Part shown: one piece after another, positions 12,535 to 24,884 of the stretch
Numbering within the stretch: position 1 is the stretch's first letter
How the letters are laid out: each line of letters begins with the position of its first letter
NCBI GenBank assembly: GCA_030762175.1
Contig: CM060838.1
Location: forward strand, 15,506,001 to 15,570,000
Direction: 5' to 3'
Source: Metallyticus violacea
Lineage: Eukaryota > Arthropoda > Insecta > Mantodea > Metallyticidae
DNA: 64,000 nucleotides
The notes under the pieces: generated by a model
Told to the model about the DNA's origin: nothing
The model's input: only the letters and a program-made list of their open reading frames with translations
Database searches by the model: none
Translations under genes and position numbers: made by a program

Positions 12535-12831
12535 GTCGGTACTGGTGTTATGTAGTGGTTACCATACTTGCCTCCTAAACCCAAGATCGCGGGTTCGACC
12601 AGACCGATGGTTTATTCGGGCGTTAAAATCATAAATATGGATTCCTTCGGAAGGGAAATAAAGCCGTGGGTCCATGTGGTACATTTACGGTACGATAAAA
12701 AATCTCAAGCCTGAAAAAAAGAGGTTCTGAGCAAAATTTACCGACCCTTTCACGCCTTGATTTGAATGGAATGCCGATGACCTGAGATGTTAAATAGCGT
12801 CCGTAAATAAATCACATCAAAAATAAATAAA
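12535..12831 (+). mobile_element. SINE-B, full length, Gly-tRNA-like head
   Basis: Starts with a tRNA-like head (tgttatgtagtggttaccat as A-box region, gatcgcgggttcgacc as B-box region), then the conserved body (cttcggaagggaaataaagcc, ctcaagcctgaaa, gagcaaaattta) and a terminus agcgtccgtaaataaatca. Flanked by taaatatatttc (12523-12534) and taaagatatttc (12832-12843), 11 of 12 matching, which I read as the target-site duplication. The head resembles tRNA-Gly more than other tRNAs; that assignment is from memory. Confidence 0.88.
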
Positions 12832-12843
12832 TAAAGATATTTC

Positions 12844-13320
12844 AGGGTGCTTTCTGCTAACAGACTTAAACTCTAACCTGACACAAAATCTGCAGCGTGC
12901 TCAAAACATGTGCATACATTACATCTGCAATGTACGTTTGTACGATCATATAACACTCTCTCTCGCTATGCTCTCTTGGTTCCCATGAAAAATCGAAGAA
13001 ACATCCATCGTCACACACCACTTTTCAAAATTATCTGCATCTTATCTACCTTCTCGTTTTAAAATCTGTCTTCCTCGCACTTAACACACACTCTGAAACC
13101 CGGCACGTACTATCTATCATTAAATTGCTCCGAACATCACTTTACTCGTCATGCACTGTAGCCACTGCCCGCCTCTGGAATACTTTGCCATAGTCATCAG
13201 AGACTACAAACTTTTAGGAGCATATCGTAAGATATAATTAGAAATAATATATTGCCTTAGATCCTTGATGTTGTAATATATGTATTTATTTGTTGTATAT
13301 AATGTCGTAGGATGTATGAA
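12844..13320 (+). mobile_element. Non-LTR retrotransposon (LINE), 3' end of ORF2 relic
   Basis: Translation gives NSNLTQ-NLQRAQNMCIHYICNVR, then DHITLSLAMLSWFP, an in-frame stop, then KNRRNIHRHTPLFKIICI. This is the post-reverse-transcriptase tail of ORF2 in LINEs, where 'LQ.AQN..IR.I' and 'RR..H...L' blocks are common. Homology continues in shifted frames to about 13230 (LWNTLP-like at 13178, then ...YKLLGAYRKI). AT-rich sequence to about 13320 looks like the 3' UTR. The reverse transcriptase core and endonuclease are absent, so the copy is 5'-truncated and dead. The clade is not determinable from this piece. SINE-B lies directly upstream in the same orientation. Confidence 0.75.
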
Positions 13321-14277
13321 CTTATTATTGTGAAAGTTTGCTATATGATGCGATATTTTTGCTGCGATTAGCATCACAGAACGTAAGCGGCTAATAAGAA
13401 TAGAAAGGGAAGAAACGTGTAAATGAACTAATGACAAAAATGCAAAGAATGTCAGAGTGAACAGGTAGTTTTTATAGCAGTGATATACATTTCCACTGTA
13501 AAGTAACAAGGGGGAAAGAGAGAGATCTATAATAAGGAGTATCGAACCGTGAATTTTTCATCCAAAGGAGCGTGTGAGTGTGTGTGTGTTTTAGCTAATG
13601 TGACGGATTTATGAGTGGGAAGAGGGTTCTGTCTGCACGTTAGAGTTTCATTTTTCACCGACTAGGCGGCTGGAGGGAAGTAATTATATGCGCCAGCAGG
13701 TGAGTGGGAAGCAACGAAAAATTAATTGGCGGTCGCTAGTCCGCCCAGGCCCAGCTGTCACTTCTTGCACGACGATCTCGGGAAGGAGGGTGCGGGGAGG
13801 GGGCAATATACCTGCTCTCTTTTTATTATCTCGGTGAGACTCTATAATTCTGTAAATAAAGACGGAGCGAGCTTAACACAATGCTTCACACCTTCATCTG
13901 CTCCTGGTTTTAACGACTGCTCGGCACTTAATTAGAACTTGCTGGACCAGCACCGTGCCTCAGTTGGTCTTACTGCCGATTACACATTTTTGGGTAATCA
14001 AAGAGATTCTCGAGTCATGACTAGCATTTTTACACAGTTAGAAGAGCAAGGTAACTTCCTTGCCGTTTCAGTTCCGGGGTTAACAACTAGCACTTAAGAG
14101 AAAATTCTCTGAATTGAAAAATTAAGTGAGGCTAATATAAAAGCTAATGACGTATAGACCACCAGGGCGAACAGTTCTAACAGATACATTTTTGCCTTCT
14201 TTTCTTTCCCTCTCTAAGATTTTCTGCAGTCTCAAGTTTGCTTGTCAAGAACCTTGCACATTTCACATTGTAGTTTT
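13321..14277. other. Intergenic with a GC-richer patch
   Basis: 13640-13830 is distinctly GC-rich for the window and includes caggtgagtggg, a donor-like string at about 13695, and a short unmatched frame at 13726-13935. I could not find a matching acceptor or a recognisable protein. Confidence 0.4.
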
Positions 14278-14563
14278 TACCGCCACGGGCGGCCGAGGGG
14301 GATAAGGCGCGGACTCATGAAAGGGAGGTTATTGGGTTCGAATCATGCCAGGACCGTTCTCCCTGACTGAGGTTTTTTCCAGGTTTTCCTCAGTACTCAT
14401 AAATGGCAAATGCCGGGGAGGTACCCCGAAACTTAAGCCTGGAACGTTTCCTTCCTAAAGTAAAAAAAATATATATATCCTTTCCCCATTTCATTTCATG
14501 TATCATCAGTGTCTACCGCTTGTACCTCAGTAGTAAAAACGGGCGTTAACTCTATTAAAAAAA
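14278..14563 (+). mobile_element. SINE-A, full length, somewhat diverged
   Basis: Head ggcggccgaggggg...ggttcgaatcatgcc, body aggttttttccaggttttcctcag and aaatgccggggaggtacc, terminus aacgggcgttaactctatt plus an A run. B-box changes (cccg to catg) suggest an older copy. No convincing target-site duplication. Confidence 0.9.
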
Positions 14564-14871
14564 GCATTCTAACTGTCTATTTTGCAAAGTTTATGTGTCT
14601 ATGCGCTGTGTAACACAACATATTTGCCTAAGAAGTATAGTGACAGTTTCTCCATGCATGAAAATAGGTGAATTTTAAATTTGTTAAGATCTAGTGCTTA
14701 ATAGGGGTATCTGTGAAACTCAGAAATTATCCATTTTTAGTGTTTTGTAGTAGATTTCATATGCATACTAATTTACCTCTCCAAAATGGCTTTTATATAC
14801 ATGGTAATTTAGGGGCAGTATATTACGTTTTACTTTTCCATATTCTGCTAATATATAAACCTAACACCACG

Positions 14872-14916
<45 letters not shown>

Positions 14917-17169
14917 TTTTCTAGAAATTTATTTTATAAGTATTTCATGTTTTTTTTTTTTTCCAACGTGCAATTTTAAGCATTGCAAACTACAGAATCG
15001 AGTGTTTATTGTTCAAAACTTTAAAAAAAAGTTCTTAATTTGATAATGTATGTTTTATCTAATTGCGGTAAATGTTTCAAGCTGTTTAAATTTAAAAAAA
15101 TATGTAATTAAAATAAAAATAAAATTAAGAATGTCAACTTTAAAGTTATTACACTTTCTTAAGTGTACATCCTCAATTTTTAATGTTTTTAAAAGTTTCC
15201 AGTTTTATAGTACTAATTTGTTATTTTTTCCAGGCTACTCTACATTATTATTCTATTTGGTTACTGTACTTACCAACAACTTGTTATTTTATATCTCAAA
15301 ATAAAGAATGTAAAATATTTTTAATTTTTGTGATACCTTATTAAACAAACTAACACATCCCAGCGTATACCTAAGTAAAATTATTCAAGTTTACAGGGAG
15401 TGTTCAATATCTCACAAAATTAAAGTGAACTGTATCCCTTGGTTTCCTTACAGCCCAGTTTTAGCTTCTTCCTCTTAAATTGAAGAAACCTCTTCGTGAG
15501 AAGCATTTTCCATTATCAGCAACGGTGAAGGCTGAAGGTCTGTCAACAAATGACTTCCAGCATGTCTCTCAAAATCAGCGCTAGACACTATTCATAAAAG
15601 GATCTACTGAGAGGCTCAAACTCTCGGGGGGGGGGGGCGTACTCCGCTGTGGCTGTTCTAACTGAAAACAATGTTACAAACCTCGTTTATGTCCGCGCAG
15701 TTTCCGCTCGCTGTCTGCTTTCCCTTCCTCCGGAGAGGGCATAGACATAAACGACCAGCTGTGAGCAAGGGTAAAATTCCGAAATATCCTCATGTTCCCA
15801 AAATAATCCAATCCAAATTATATATTGTTGCTTTAACGTTTCCAAGTGCAACTATTCCTAAAATATCGTTGTATATGGCAAACGCAGGAAAAAAATGGCA
15901 TTATTCACAAACTAAACACTGTAAAACTTACTAAGTGCATCCTATAATTTCTAAACATCTTTGTATAAGTATATTAAAAGCGTGTGCGTTCATACAATGG
16001 AATAAAATAGGGAAAAAATTAGGTATGACTGTCACTAAACAATTTTATAATAATTTAAGAAACTGCAAGGAAATCGGCTCACTATGCGCATGTTTGTGAC
16101 AGCCACAGCTAAATAATATATATAAAAAGAAATTTCAGAAAGATAAACCATTAGATCGGCACACTGTACTATAAATATAATTAATTTTTGAAAATTATTT
16201 CAAGAAAGTCGTGATTCAAATTCTCTTGTAGGAACTTATTAACAGTCTGTATTAAAGCAGAAATCTGAGTGATTGTAAACTTATTAACAATTATAGAACA
16301 GCCATACGGTTTTCATGAACATAAAACTAAAACAGTTAAGAATGACAGAAGTACCCTGTACGTTTTAGAATGGAAATATTTCAGGACTCAAAAAGCTTAA
16401 TATACACGGGTGGCAGATTAACGTTGATCTGAAACATAATATAACTTTCAATTTGGTTATGTTTCTAAGGATTTCGGCAATCGAAACAGGCCATTAAAGT
16501 TGAAAAAAGAGAACGAAAATCGATTATCAATAAAAACACGACGGGAGTTGGGGTTGCTCTATGGCGCGTGAAATCTGAGAAAAATGGAATTCGGTTATTG
16601 TGTTAGATGAAGTGTGCTCAGCTTGAAGACAGTTATGATTATGTGTGTGCAAAAAAAGAAGAAAAAGAACGTAGAAAAATATGTTGAAAACTGTGGCTTG
16701 GTTAAAAGCCTTATATATATAAACTCCCCTTTGCCAAACATCGGTTATGGCAATTAAGTACATGTGACAAGGGCTGTAAACATGCATAAAAAAGAATGTC
16801 TTTAGTTGTTCTTCAGGTGTTTAGTCGACCAGAGCCAAATCACAGATTTGCTCTTAGAACTATGCGGATATTATAGCCGCCCGACACATGCCCCGCTGAG
16901 ATAATGGTAGATGTCGAAATGTGCGCGAAATTTCATGTTCTCCTTTTGGAATTAGGATTTATATGAGAAAATTTCAGGATGCAAAACACAAATGTGACTA
17001 TATTTTCTTTACCCATCGCCGATTCGAACTTTTTGCACATTGCACCGGTCCGGGTTCCTCTTTATCATTATGTCCGCAGCAAAGCAACATTATCCAGCTA
17101 GTAGCTTACTATTCAAAACTAAGAGGGCATTGAAATAACGGGAGTAGTGATATATCTTACTAGCCATCG
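14564..17169. other. Intergenic with simple repeats
   Basis: Contains an (AT)n tract at 14875-14915, a T run near 14951, and an 11-base G run near 15627. Frames of 84-88 codons here are low-complexity or match nothing. Confidence 0.5.
14875..14915. repeat. (AT)n microsatellite
   Basis: About twenty uninterrupted dinucleotide units. Confidence 0.95.
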
Positions 17170-17420
17170 TTACGTATTTTCAAAATAATCTCCAAAGGAT
17201 GTGATTCCAACCTTCAATCCCCTTTCGAAAGCATTAATTGAAGATCGTTTAGCACATCAAAAGCAGCTTACTCTTTCGTCGATTGAAAACAGCATTCATG
17301 AAGTTCCTTTTTTATATTGGGAACATATGAAAGTGACAGGGACAAGATTTGGTTAATGTCGGCGTTATATGATTGAGATTTCTTAGTTGGCCATGCACTG
17401 CTCAAGCTAATTCAGTTCTG
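17170..17420 (-). pseudogene. Mariner-like transposase C-terminal relic, minus strand
   Basis: Minus-strand reading ends ...GITSFGDYFENT-stop (stop at 17170-17172), matching the mariner C-terminus 'W..CI.S.GDYFE'. Upstream, in another frame, PCHFHMFPI near 17335-17360 resembles the third catalytic block 'PDLAPCDFhmFPkLK', and FNRRKSK...KGIEGW follows. Several frameshifts and stops interrupt it, and neither of the first two catalytic blocks is recognisable. This is a different mariner lineage from the relics at 6.4 and 39 kb. Function is impossible in this state. Confidence 0.55.
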
Positions 17421-18043
17421 TACGTCTGGTTAAGTTGCAATAATTCTTAGGTTCACCGCTAGTGTTGTACGAAGGTAATGTTGATACGTGACAGAACCCA
17501 AACCCACTAACTTTTATTTGTAGAGGCATTTGAAAACTCCTGTGTGTCGAACCCAATACAAGATGCAGAGAATCTTCTTACATGTATTATGGAAGGCTGC
17601 GAAACATATGCAATTCTCCTGGGATATATCAACTCATCCAGGATTCAATGCATGTATCAATGCTAGCGGAGGGCATTTTGAGCATTTCATGTAAGAAAGA
17701 GTTACATATGGTATGCTGGTGCGTTCTGTTCCTGTGTGTTTCTCATGATTAATGTACTATGAAGAGTTGTAGAAAATGAGCTTTAACATGGAAGTAAATC
17801 ATTCCGAATCCATGTCCTAATGAATTATTTTCTTCTTCTACTTGTGAGGAATCTGTCCTGAAAGTTTCAGCATACCTTATTATTGCGTAAGCTACAGCAA
17901 ATATTCTAAATAAGCGACAAAATTTTGATAAAACGACTTTATTATTTTTTATAATACACTAATAACCTATATTTCCTTTACATTTCAAAACAATATTTAG
18001 CGAAAATCATACGTTCTTTCATTACACTCTTATTTTGTAAGAG
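17421..18043. other. Intergenic, nothing recognised
   Basis: No frame over 60 codons and no repeat seen. Confidence 0.5.
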
Positions 18044-18332
18044 TCGGTCCTGGTGGTGTAGTGGTAACCATACTTGTCTCCTAAACCCAAGATCGCGGGT
18101 TCAAATCCGGCCAGGATTGACGGATGTTTTCGGGCGTAAAATCCTAAGTATGGCTTCTTTGGGAAGGGAAGTAAAGCAAAGCCACGGGTGCCGTGTCGTA
18201 CATTTACAGGTTAAAGAGCCTCAAGCCTGAAAGAAGAGGCCTCTGAGCAAAATTTGTCGGCAATTTCACGCCCTGAGTTGAATGGAAGGCTGATGACCTA
18301 AGCTGTTAAAGAGCGTTCGTAAATATATATAT
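18044..18332 (+). mobile_element. SINE-B, full length
   Basis: Head cggtcctggtggtgtagtgg ... gatcgcgggttcaaatccgg, body cctaagtatggcttcttt, cctcaagcctgaaagaagagg and gagcaaaatttgtcgg, terminus gttaaagagcgttcgtaaat. The short insertion gcaaagcc near 18175-18190 looks like a local duplication of aaagcc. No clear target-site duplication. Confidence 0.92.
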
Positions 18333-19295
18333 GATAATGCTCCCAAATACTGCTGAATACGCCAAATTTGGCAAAAGAGCTTGGAACCCAAAATAGAATT
18401 AAAAACAATTGGTTAAGTCCGGAGAGGGAATATTCGCTTATCCGTGTTTCTGTGGTTCATTATTGTTACTACACATAATCTATCAATTTTACAGTATGTG
18501 TAAAATCTGGGAGTTTGGTGTATTTTATTGTATTTGAAATTGCATATATTAAAAGTTCCCGCCACTTTTATTTCTTTAATAAAATTAATAATTTCTGTAA
18601 ACAATTGAAATAAATAAATATTACATGTACATCATAGAAAAATCAATTTTTTCCATTAAGGGGAAGTTTTATAGTCCTCCAACTATGATGAGAACTTTCC
18701 TAAGGGATAAATGCTTACTAAGATGGAATGCAGGAAGAATAAATATCTCTTTCGGGACATTGTGGTTCCTATTCATTGAGATTATGTAATTAATATGTGT
18801 ACTACTCGTAGTAATAGCTTATGTTACTTCATTTTTAAAGTGAATTATCAGCAATATCTAGTGATAAGAAAGGAAGAACTGTTCATAGTGCAACCCTGAC
18901 GGTATATCAAATACTATTAAGATATGCATTGAGCACAGACAGTGTACCAGTGTACTTTTGGATATTAGACATATGTGTTTTTAATTTGATTTTTTTATGT
19001 TTTTAATTTTTATTGGGAAAGGATGTTTTTGACACCTAAAATAATTTCTTAAAAGGAAGAAATATGCACCATAGAACTGAAAAAGTTATTATGTATAAAT
19101 GTGAATTATCTTGTAGGTTTTTTTGTATTTGTTTAACTTCTACTGTTGTTTCGCTACGTATGAACAATCATAGGCGTTCAGTTAAAATCAAGTCTCCCTT
19201 GCCGGTTGCCCAACATGCCCTGTCTCAATGAAATATTTTAAATTATGCAATTAATTAACCAAATATTGAATTATTATTGACTCATGTCCCTGCAA
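18333..19295. other. Intergenic, nothing recognised
   Basis: Unique-looking AT-rich DNA. Confidence 0.5.
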
Positions 19296-19640
19296 GCTAA
19301 CCCAGAAATAGAGAGCTAGCAGTTATATTTTTGTATAAAGCGCGTACACTAATAGGTTTAGATCTTACGTGTTAATATTGTTCTATGTACTTTGTTATTG
19401 TAAATATTTTAGGTTTATTATATATATATTTCCCTCAATTCTCAATACATTTCTCTTTCTTATTTTTCCTATCCCGCCCTTTTCCCCTTGTCGCTTGTTT
19501 TTATCTCTTTCCACATATTACGTTACCTTCGATATTCAATATTTATTTTTATCACCGATACTTGTTTTTTGCCTTTGAAGAAAAACGTGAGCTGTGCGAC
19601 ATATAGGAATATTTGTGTAATTATGTAAGTATTTTATCTA
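19296..19640 (+). mobile_element. Penelope-like 3' end, decayed copy
   Basis: The frame PRNRELAVIFLYKAR followed by ...GLDLTC-stop (stop 19373-19375) aligns residue by residue with RDREMAAILLHKAR...SLNLTY in the better copy at 44.8 kb. The following 250 bp align with the 3' UTR there (shared gttaccttcgat.ttcaatattta, tatcacc...acttg, gaagaa...gacatatag). No more of the element is visible upstream, so it is 5'-truncated. Assignment to Penelope rests on the 44.5-45.15 kb copy. Confidence 0.65.
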
Positions 19641-22259
19641 TTTCTGCTTCTCTAGTTCTTGTTACATGTGTGTATGGGGCGATGCGTGTGTAAAATCCCT
19701 ATTTTATTAAGACAACCTTTTTAAGTAAAAATACTTGTATTAAATTGTAAATGGGCATCAGTTAAAATTATATAGCTAAAAATGCACTCTAATTTTATGC
19801 CAGAAAAATATTAGAAAAAGTTTATTTGAAAATATTTTTTCATTACAACAAAAACAATAATCTTATTGTCTAATACAGTTTATATTTTGTTTCATTTCTC
19901 CAGATAAACTTCAAAAATATTTTTTGAAATCATCTATAACGAGGAAATGACCTTGTTTACATAACTAGAAAAAATGTTTACCATACTGTTTACCATTAGT
20001 CGCATATTGCCTGTCATTTACGTCACAAGAAATATAGTATTATCCAAATGTTCTACCTCAAAAAGTACGAAGGCATGATAAGAATTTTCCAATCTATAGA
20101 GGTCACTGGAGCACATTTTTTGCAATAATTAGTCCTGTTAGTGTGTTAATAATACATTTGTGTATTGTAGTTAATGCATATGGTGAATATGTGTCGCAGA
20201 TCCATCAATTTTACCGAGTTAATCTACACAGTTGATATGTAAATATTTTATAACTCTAACACACCATATTCAATAGAAAAGCATTGGGATATGTTTGAAT
20301 TGGGATGAGAAATATTTATTGCCTTGCCTAAGTTTTCAGTTTTAGATGAAATTCAGTCATCAACGCAAAAGTTATGAAAAAAATTGTTTATGTTTGCAGT
20401 TTTATACGTATATATTTTAAACACGAAACTAAGGAATAGGCATTTACGTGCACTATAAAACTACAAAGTTAAATCTTTTAATATCGCAGAACATAAATAT
20501 TCTGATTTTCTGCATCATTCTATTAAGGAAACAAATTTAACTTGCCTGAACCATTCGCTATCTAGTGATGAGAAATCTGGACAGAAACAAGTGACAGTTC
20601 TTCTTGCCCGAGCCAGCAAGCGGACAGCGTTTTTCTTTTCTACACCCGCTGTTGCATCCGAACCAGAGCTCTATAGTATTTCAGGTAACGCCAGAGTTGC
20701 GTAAGCAGCATATTGCTTTTAAGGGTGTTCTTATGGTTCAAAAACTGTACCTACTGCCAAACTGAAGTTACGAAGCTTTGTAAATGATGCGACATATTGA
20801 AATGGGTTCATATTTTCATCACTTTATTTTCTGAGATTATTTCATCTAAAGTCTGATAAAAATATTGGTATAAGCAGTTACTAAACCTACTTTCATAATA
20901 CAATGGTTAGGAGATATTGTTTGTGATTTTTATATTGTTTTGTGCAATTGACTTTGCATTGGGTGCAAATAAAGGTAGCTTCACTTTTATTTATCATAGC
21001 TCAGGAATACGAACCCATGTGTAACGGTTTATGCCATTGATTATCGTTTTTACAGATTTCACACAATAATAAAACCAATAATGCTATTAATTCCACTTTC
21101 CATGGTACCACTTCTGTTTAATACCTAATCCTTTGGACGTGATATTCTTTACGTTCTTCGATGCACAGAATTTGGGACTCACTGTCTCCTGTTCCTAAAC
21201 ACCCTTGCTTCTCTTTATTATCCTCACTTATTTTGTTTATAGTTAATTTTTGGTGGGAGAGAAAATCAGTGCTTGTGCTGATGTTCTGAACGCTAGCTGT
21301 AAATAAGTTACATCTAATATATCTTCTATAAGCATTCATTGATGGCTCCTATTTCACCCATTTCAAGTAGAAAAATATCCAGCAACCACTGTGTTCCACT
21401 TAATCTCAGTTCAATAAATGACACCAATCGCCCTCGGGCCAGAAACTAAACAAAAACATAACAACAAAAACTTGACAATAATATCCTACAATCAGTACGT
21501 CTTAGGAAACCATCCTATCGATAACAAAAAAAAATCGTATCCCAGTTTCTATAAAAGGAATCAACAAACAAATGCCAGTACCATGCTATTCTCTAAACAC
21601 GACATAAAAGCATTGAATAACATTACTCTCTTGTTATAAGATTCTGGTTATTTTAACACAAAAATTATTTGGATATTATCTAACAGACTTCTAGTTACTC
21701 TGATTGGCGCAGAGATTGAAAACATGGTAACTTATAGTGAAACATTTTACTGAGCTAGATTCTGAAAACTCCTATATCGCTGTTGGCGCAAGTAATTAAT
21801 CAAATATAGCGGTTATTTAACTAAAAGCATAATATTTGCAAATTTGTGTTTTAATTATCACTGATATCACTTCCAAAATGCAAGGTTTAAAATAATTTTC
21901 ACAAACATATGCTGAAACGCTTGTGTTATATCAGCTATAAGTGTATATAAAACATTTTTCATTTCCCAAATGCACAGGTTTTGTTAATATTAAAATGCCA
22001 CGCTCATCTCGCCCTATCCATTGCTAAATTACAGAAAAAATCAATGTACCATTAGAGATAATGCTGAAAACATTTTTGCGGAGTATTTTTCAGAAACTAC
22101 AAATCCCGAATGTGAAACACCAGGTATTCCCAGGTTTTACCCAATTAGTACATACAAACTCACTAATGTTTAATTTAGTTTGAGCTAGTCTGTAGTACTT
22201 TCTTGTATTTTTCTTTTGTATAGTTTTTCCCTTAATATTTTAATGCATCTGTGCTTCTT
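19641..22259. other. Intergenic, nothing recognised
   Basis: A GC-richer patch at 20575-20690 and several 70-codon frames, none with recognisable homology. Confidence 0.45.
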
Positions 22260-22690
22260 TAGAAAGTGAAACAAATGAATGACAAGATAATTATGAGGTG
22301 CGATACAAGTTTCTCCACTTCACCTATTTCACCCTCTTAAATTATTTCTTTTAGTTGAGCTAACCAACTTTTCCCGCCTTTATCTTTTTCTTGCATCTGT
22401 AAACAATCTTTGACTATGTCTCCATCATTCCCTGATTTTATCTTATACCAGTATTTCATAATGCGTTTAACTACTATGCCATTTCTATCAACTCTTCCCA
22501 ATTCCACCAATGCCACCACATTTGAGGTTGCCTTCGGTGATCCCAACACCACTTTACATGAATATTTTCGATATACTCTCATCCTTTCTCTGTACCCCAT
22601 ACTTCAACCCCAAACAATATTCTGAATTCAACCACTGCTCAATAAGTTCTCTTAAGCCATGTTACTCATACTTGGAATTTTCTTTAAACA
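22260..22690 (-). mobile_element. LINE ORF2 C-terminal relic, minus strand
   Basis: An 87-codon minus-strand frame (22337-22600) reads VVLGSPKATSNVVALVELGR...IVVKRIMKYWYKI...GGKSWLAQLKEI. The pattern 'LGlPKsTsn...gELGR.Pl....R..kYW' is characteristic of the region downstream of the reverse transcriptase in many animal LINE ORF2 proteins. Just upstream, ELIEQWLNSEYCLGLKYG matches the preceding block ('GaEvWG'-like) with frame breaks. The reverse transcriptase itself is missing. This is clearly a different LINE lineage from the 12.8 and 30 kb copies. 5'-truncated and inactive. Confidence 0.75.
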
Positions 22691-22789
22691 GATTCTTATA
22701 ATTTTCACTCTGGTATCCTCTCAATTTGTATAAATCTTTCGCCGTTTTACTAGCGAAATATGAATTCTAAGCCAACTCACTTGCCGGCC

Positions 22790-23051
22790 AGGCATTGGAG
22801 TTCCGAATATGAATGGCAGAAGTCAGTGTCATACCCCGATTTGAAACCTGCGAGCCGAGAATAGACGGCCTTCATTATGCTGAATAAGGAAAGCTAAAAT
22901 GGGGTTGAGATGATGGGGCAACGGCGGAAAGAGTGGAAAAGGAAACTGGAGTACGCGCTTCGTCTTCCACAAATCCACCTAGGTCGCTGGTGTGATCGAA
23001 ACGGGGGCACCTTGGTGGCAGGCGAGCAGTCTAACCACTCTGACACGGCGC
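22790..23051 (-). mobile_element. Putative third SINE (tRNA-like head), minus strand
   Basis: Minus-strand bases 23051 down to about 22985 read ccgtgtcagagtggttagac, then tgctcgcctgccaccaaggt and gtttcgatcacacc. This is a tRNA-like layout with an A-box and a B-box at about the expected spacing. The following ~190 bp form a GC-richer body ending in tgcctggccggc. Only one copy is present in the window, so family status is inferred, not shown. Two short frames on opposite strands here (22.89-23.15 kb) are by-products. Confidence 0.5.
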
Positions 23052-23224
23052 AGCTAATTAGTGATATCAACGAAATTAATATACTCGAGGCTTCAGAACA
23101 ACAGTAAAGGGCAATAATGGTTCCCAGTTGCCGCGCATTCTGCAATTTGAGTATATTAGTAAAGCTGCAAACATTAGATGGGTTTTTAAATAACGTTCAA
23201 GAATAAAATAACTCTTTTAATGAA

Positions 23225-23271
23225 TTTTAAAACAGTATTTAATGCTCATTTTTACTGCTAAGGCCCAAAGT
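23225..23271 (-). mobile_element. SINE-A terminus fragment, strongly decayed
   Basis: ttttaaaacagtatttaatg then ctcatttttactgctaaggc resembles the minus-strand SINE-A end (taatggtgtttaacgcccgt, tttttactactgaggc). Only about 47 bp; weak. Confidence 0.4.
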
Positions 23272-24815
23272 GTGAATCAAATTTGGTTTAAAAAATATAG
23301 TATGTCTCAAAAATTTCAATTGCAAAATATTCTGTGTATTTATTCTTGTGATCCGATAGCACCGTAATTACTAGCCGTATGCCGGCTGCCCTGCTGCATA
23401 AGGTGATGCCTTAACAAATGCTTTGTCCGCTATCTCACACAATTGCAAGAAAGGAGAAATATAATGTATATTAATTTAATAAACTGTAGCATTTAGTAAT
23501 GATAAAAAAATTAAAATCTTGTTAATAAAGACATTTGCTTTTTTAAATACCTATATGAACTTTTAACGACGAATACACAATGAAATAATAACGTAAAATA
23601 AAACGGCATTACTTTATTCCAGATAAGAATTCAGCAACAAATAAAATTAACATAATTGTAAGAAAGTAAGAAATTTTTTCGCCACTAATAAGGAACGTTC
23701 AATTAGGACATGTTCTCGAAGAGGTGAGAAACCGTTTAAAAGTTTGCGATCTTCTAATGTCAATCTTGAAAGCAGATTATATTAATATGAGAGAAGGACA
23801 TGATTTATGTTTAAATATCTAGAGAAGTAGCTTAAGTAGAAATCACATTTGTTGTGTGTTTTGCTTTTTAATTAATTCTCAGCAAGATTTCTGTCTACAT
23901 TGTCTCCAAAATAAAGCCTATACGAGCATGCTTTCCAAGAACTAAAGTTTTTCTTTCCATGATTGCTGCTAGAAGAGAAAGAGTGAAGTAATTTTGGTCC
24001 CTACCATTTCTCTGAAGGGCTGTGTGGGGGGGGACCCTAATGGAAACGTAAAACACAACTTTCTCATTTGCTCTTAACAACCTGCCTGACATTGAAACAA
24101 TCTCGCTTCCCTTTTCTTTTAAATACTGATAGTAAAGAAAAATAGGAAAGCATAAAACTAAAAATAATTATTTCATGACTTAAACGAATGCACTGCTACA
24201 CTATTCAACGGTTCTAATTTTTAACAGTCTGCCATCGATTTTGAGAGCAGTTCAATAAAACATTGGAATATACTGAGTTATTTGTTTAACCTAAGTGATA
24301 TATTTACATGTTCTACTAAAATGACACTGGATACAACAGGGTTAGCGGATCAGGGGAATAAAGAACGTATGGAGGAATCTAAAAACATCGCTATAGGGAT
24401 ATGGATAGGCAGCAGATAATCGCACAGTGCAGAGAGATCATTTTTCTGGAAGTACAATTGGGGCTAAAATCTGAATAGACTTGGAGCAGTACATAAAAAT
24501 GGACTGAACTCCTTAGCCACCGGTAGTAGATTAGGGGCATGGTGAACTATTAACATCAACGATGAAAATGGATTAGGATTTGCCCCATTTATGATGGGGA
24601 GAAATAGTAGATTTGTATATTGGTTGAGTTATAGAAGATTTGAAAAATAAGTTCTTTTACCAAATCAAACAGATGAGATCATTCTGAACTCTACTGGCAG
24701 GCAAGGAAGAGGGGGAGAAAATGGAAAATTTTCTGATGAAAGCGAGACTGTTCAGGTCTTAAAAGGCTGATAACAGGGGAGGGAGTGATGAATGCAAATT
24801 GAATGAATCCAGCTG

Positions 24816-24816
<1 letters not shown>

Positions 24817-24883
<67 letters not shown>

Positions 24884-24884
24884 T
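24817..24884. repeat. (TA)n microsatellite, one interruption
   Basis: About 33 TA units with a single tg interruption near 24856. Confidence 0.95.

Noticed and set aside
13640..13830. GC-rich patch with donor-like caggtgag as a host exon
   Set aside because: No acceptor, no conserved translation, and the adjacent frame is unmatched.
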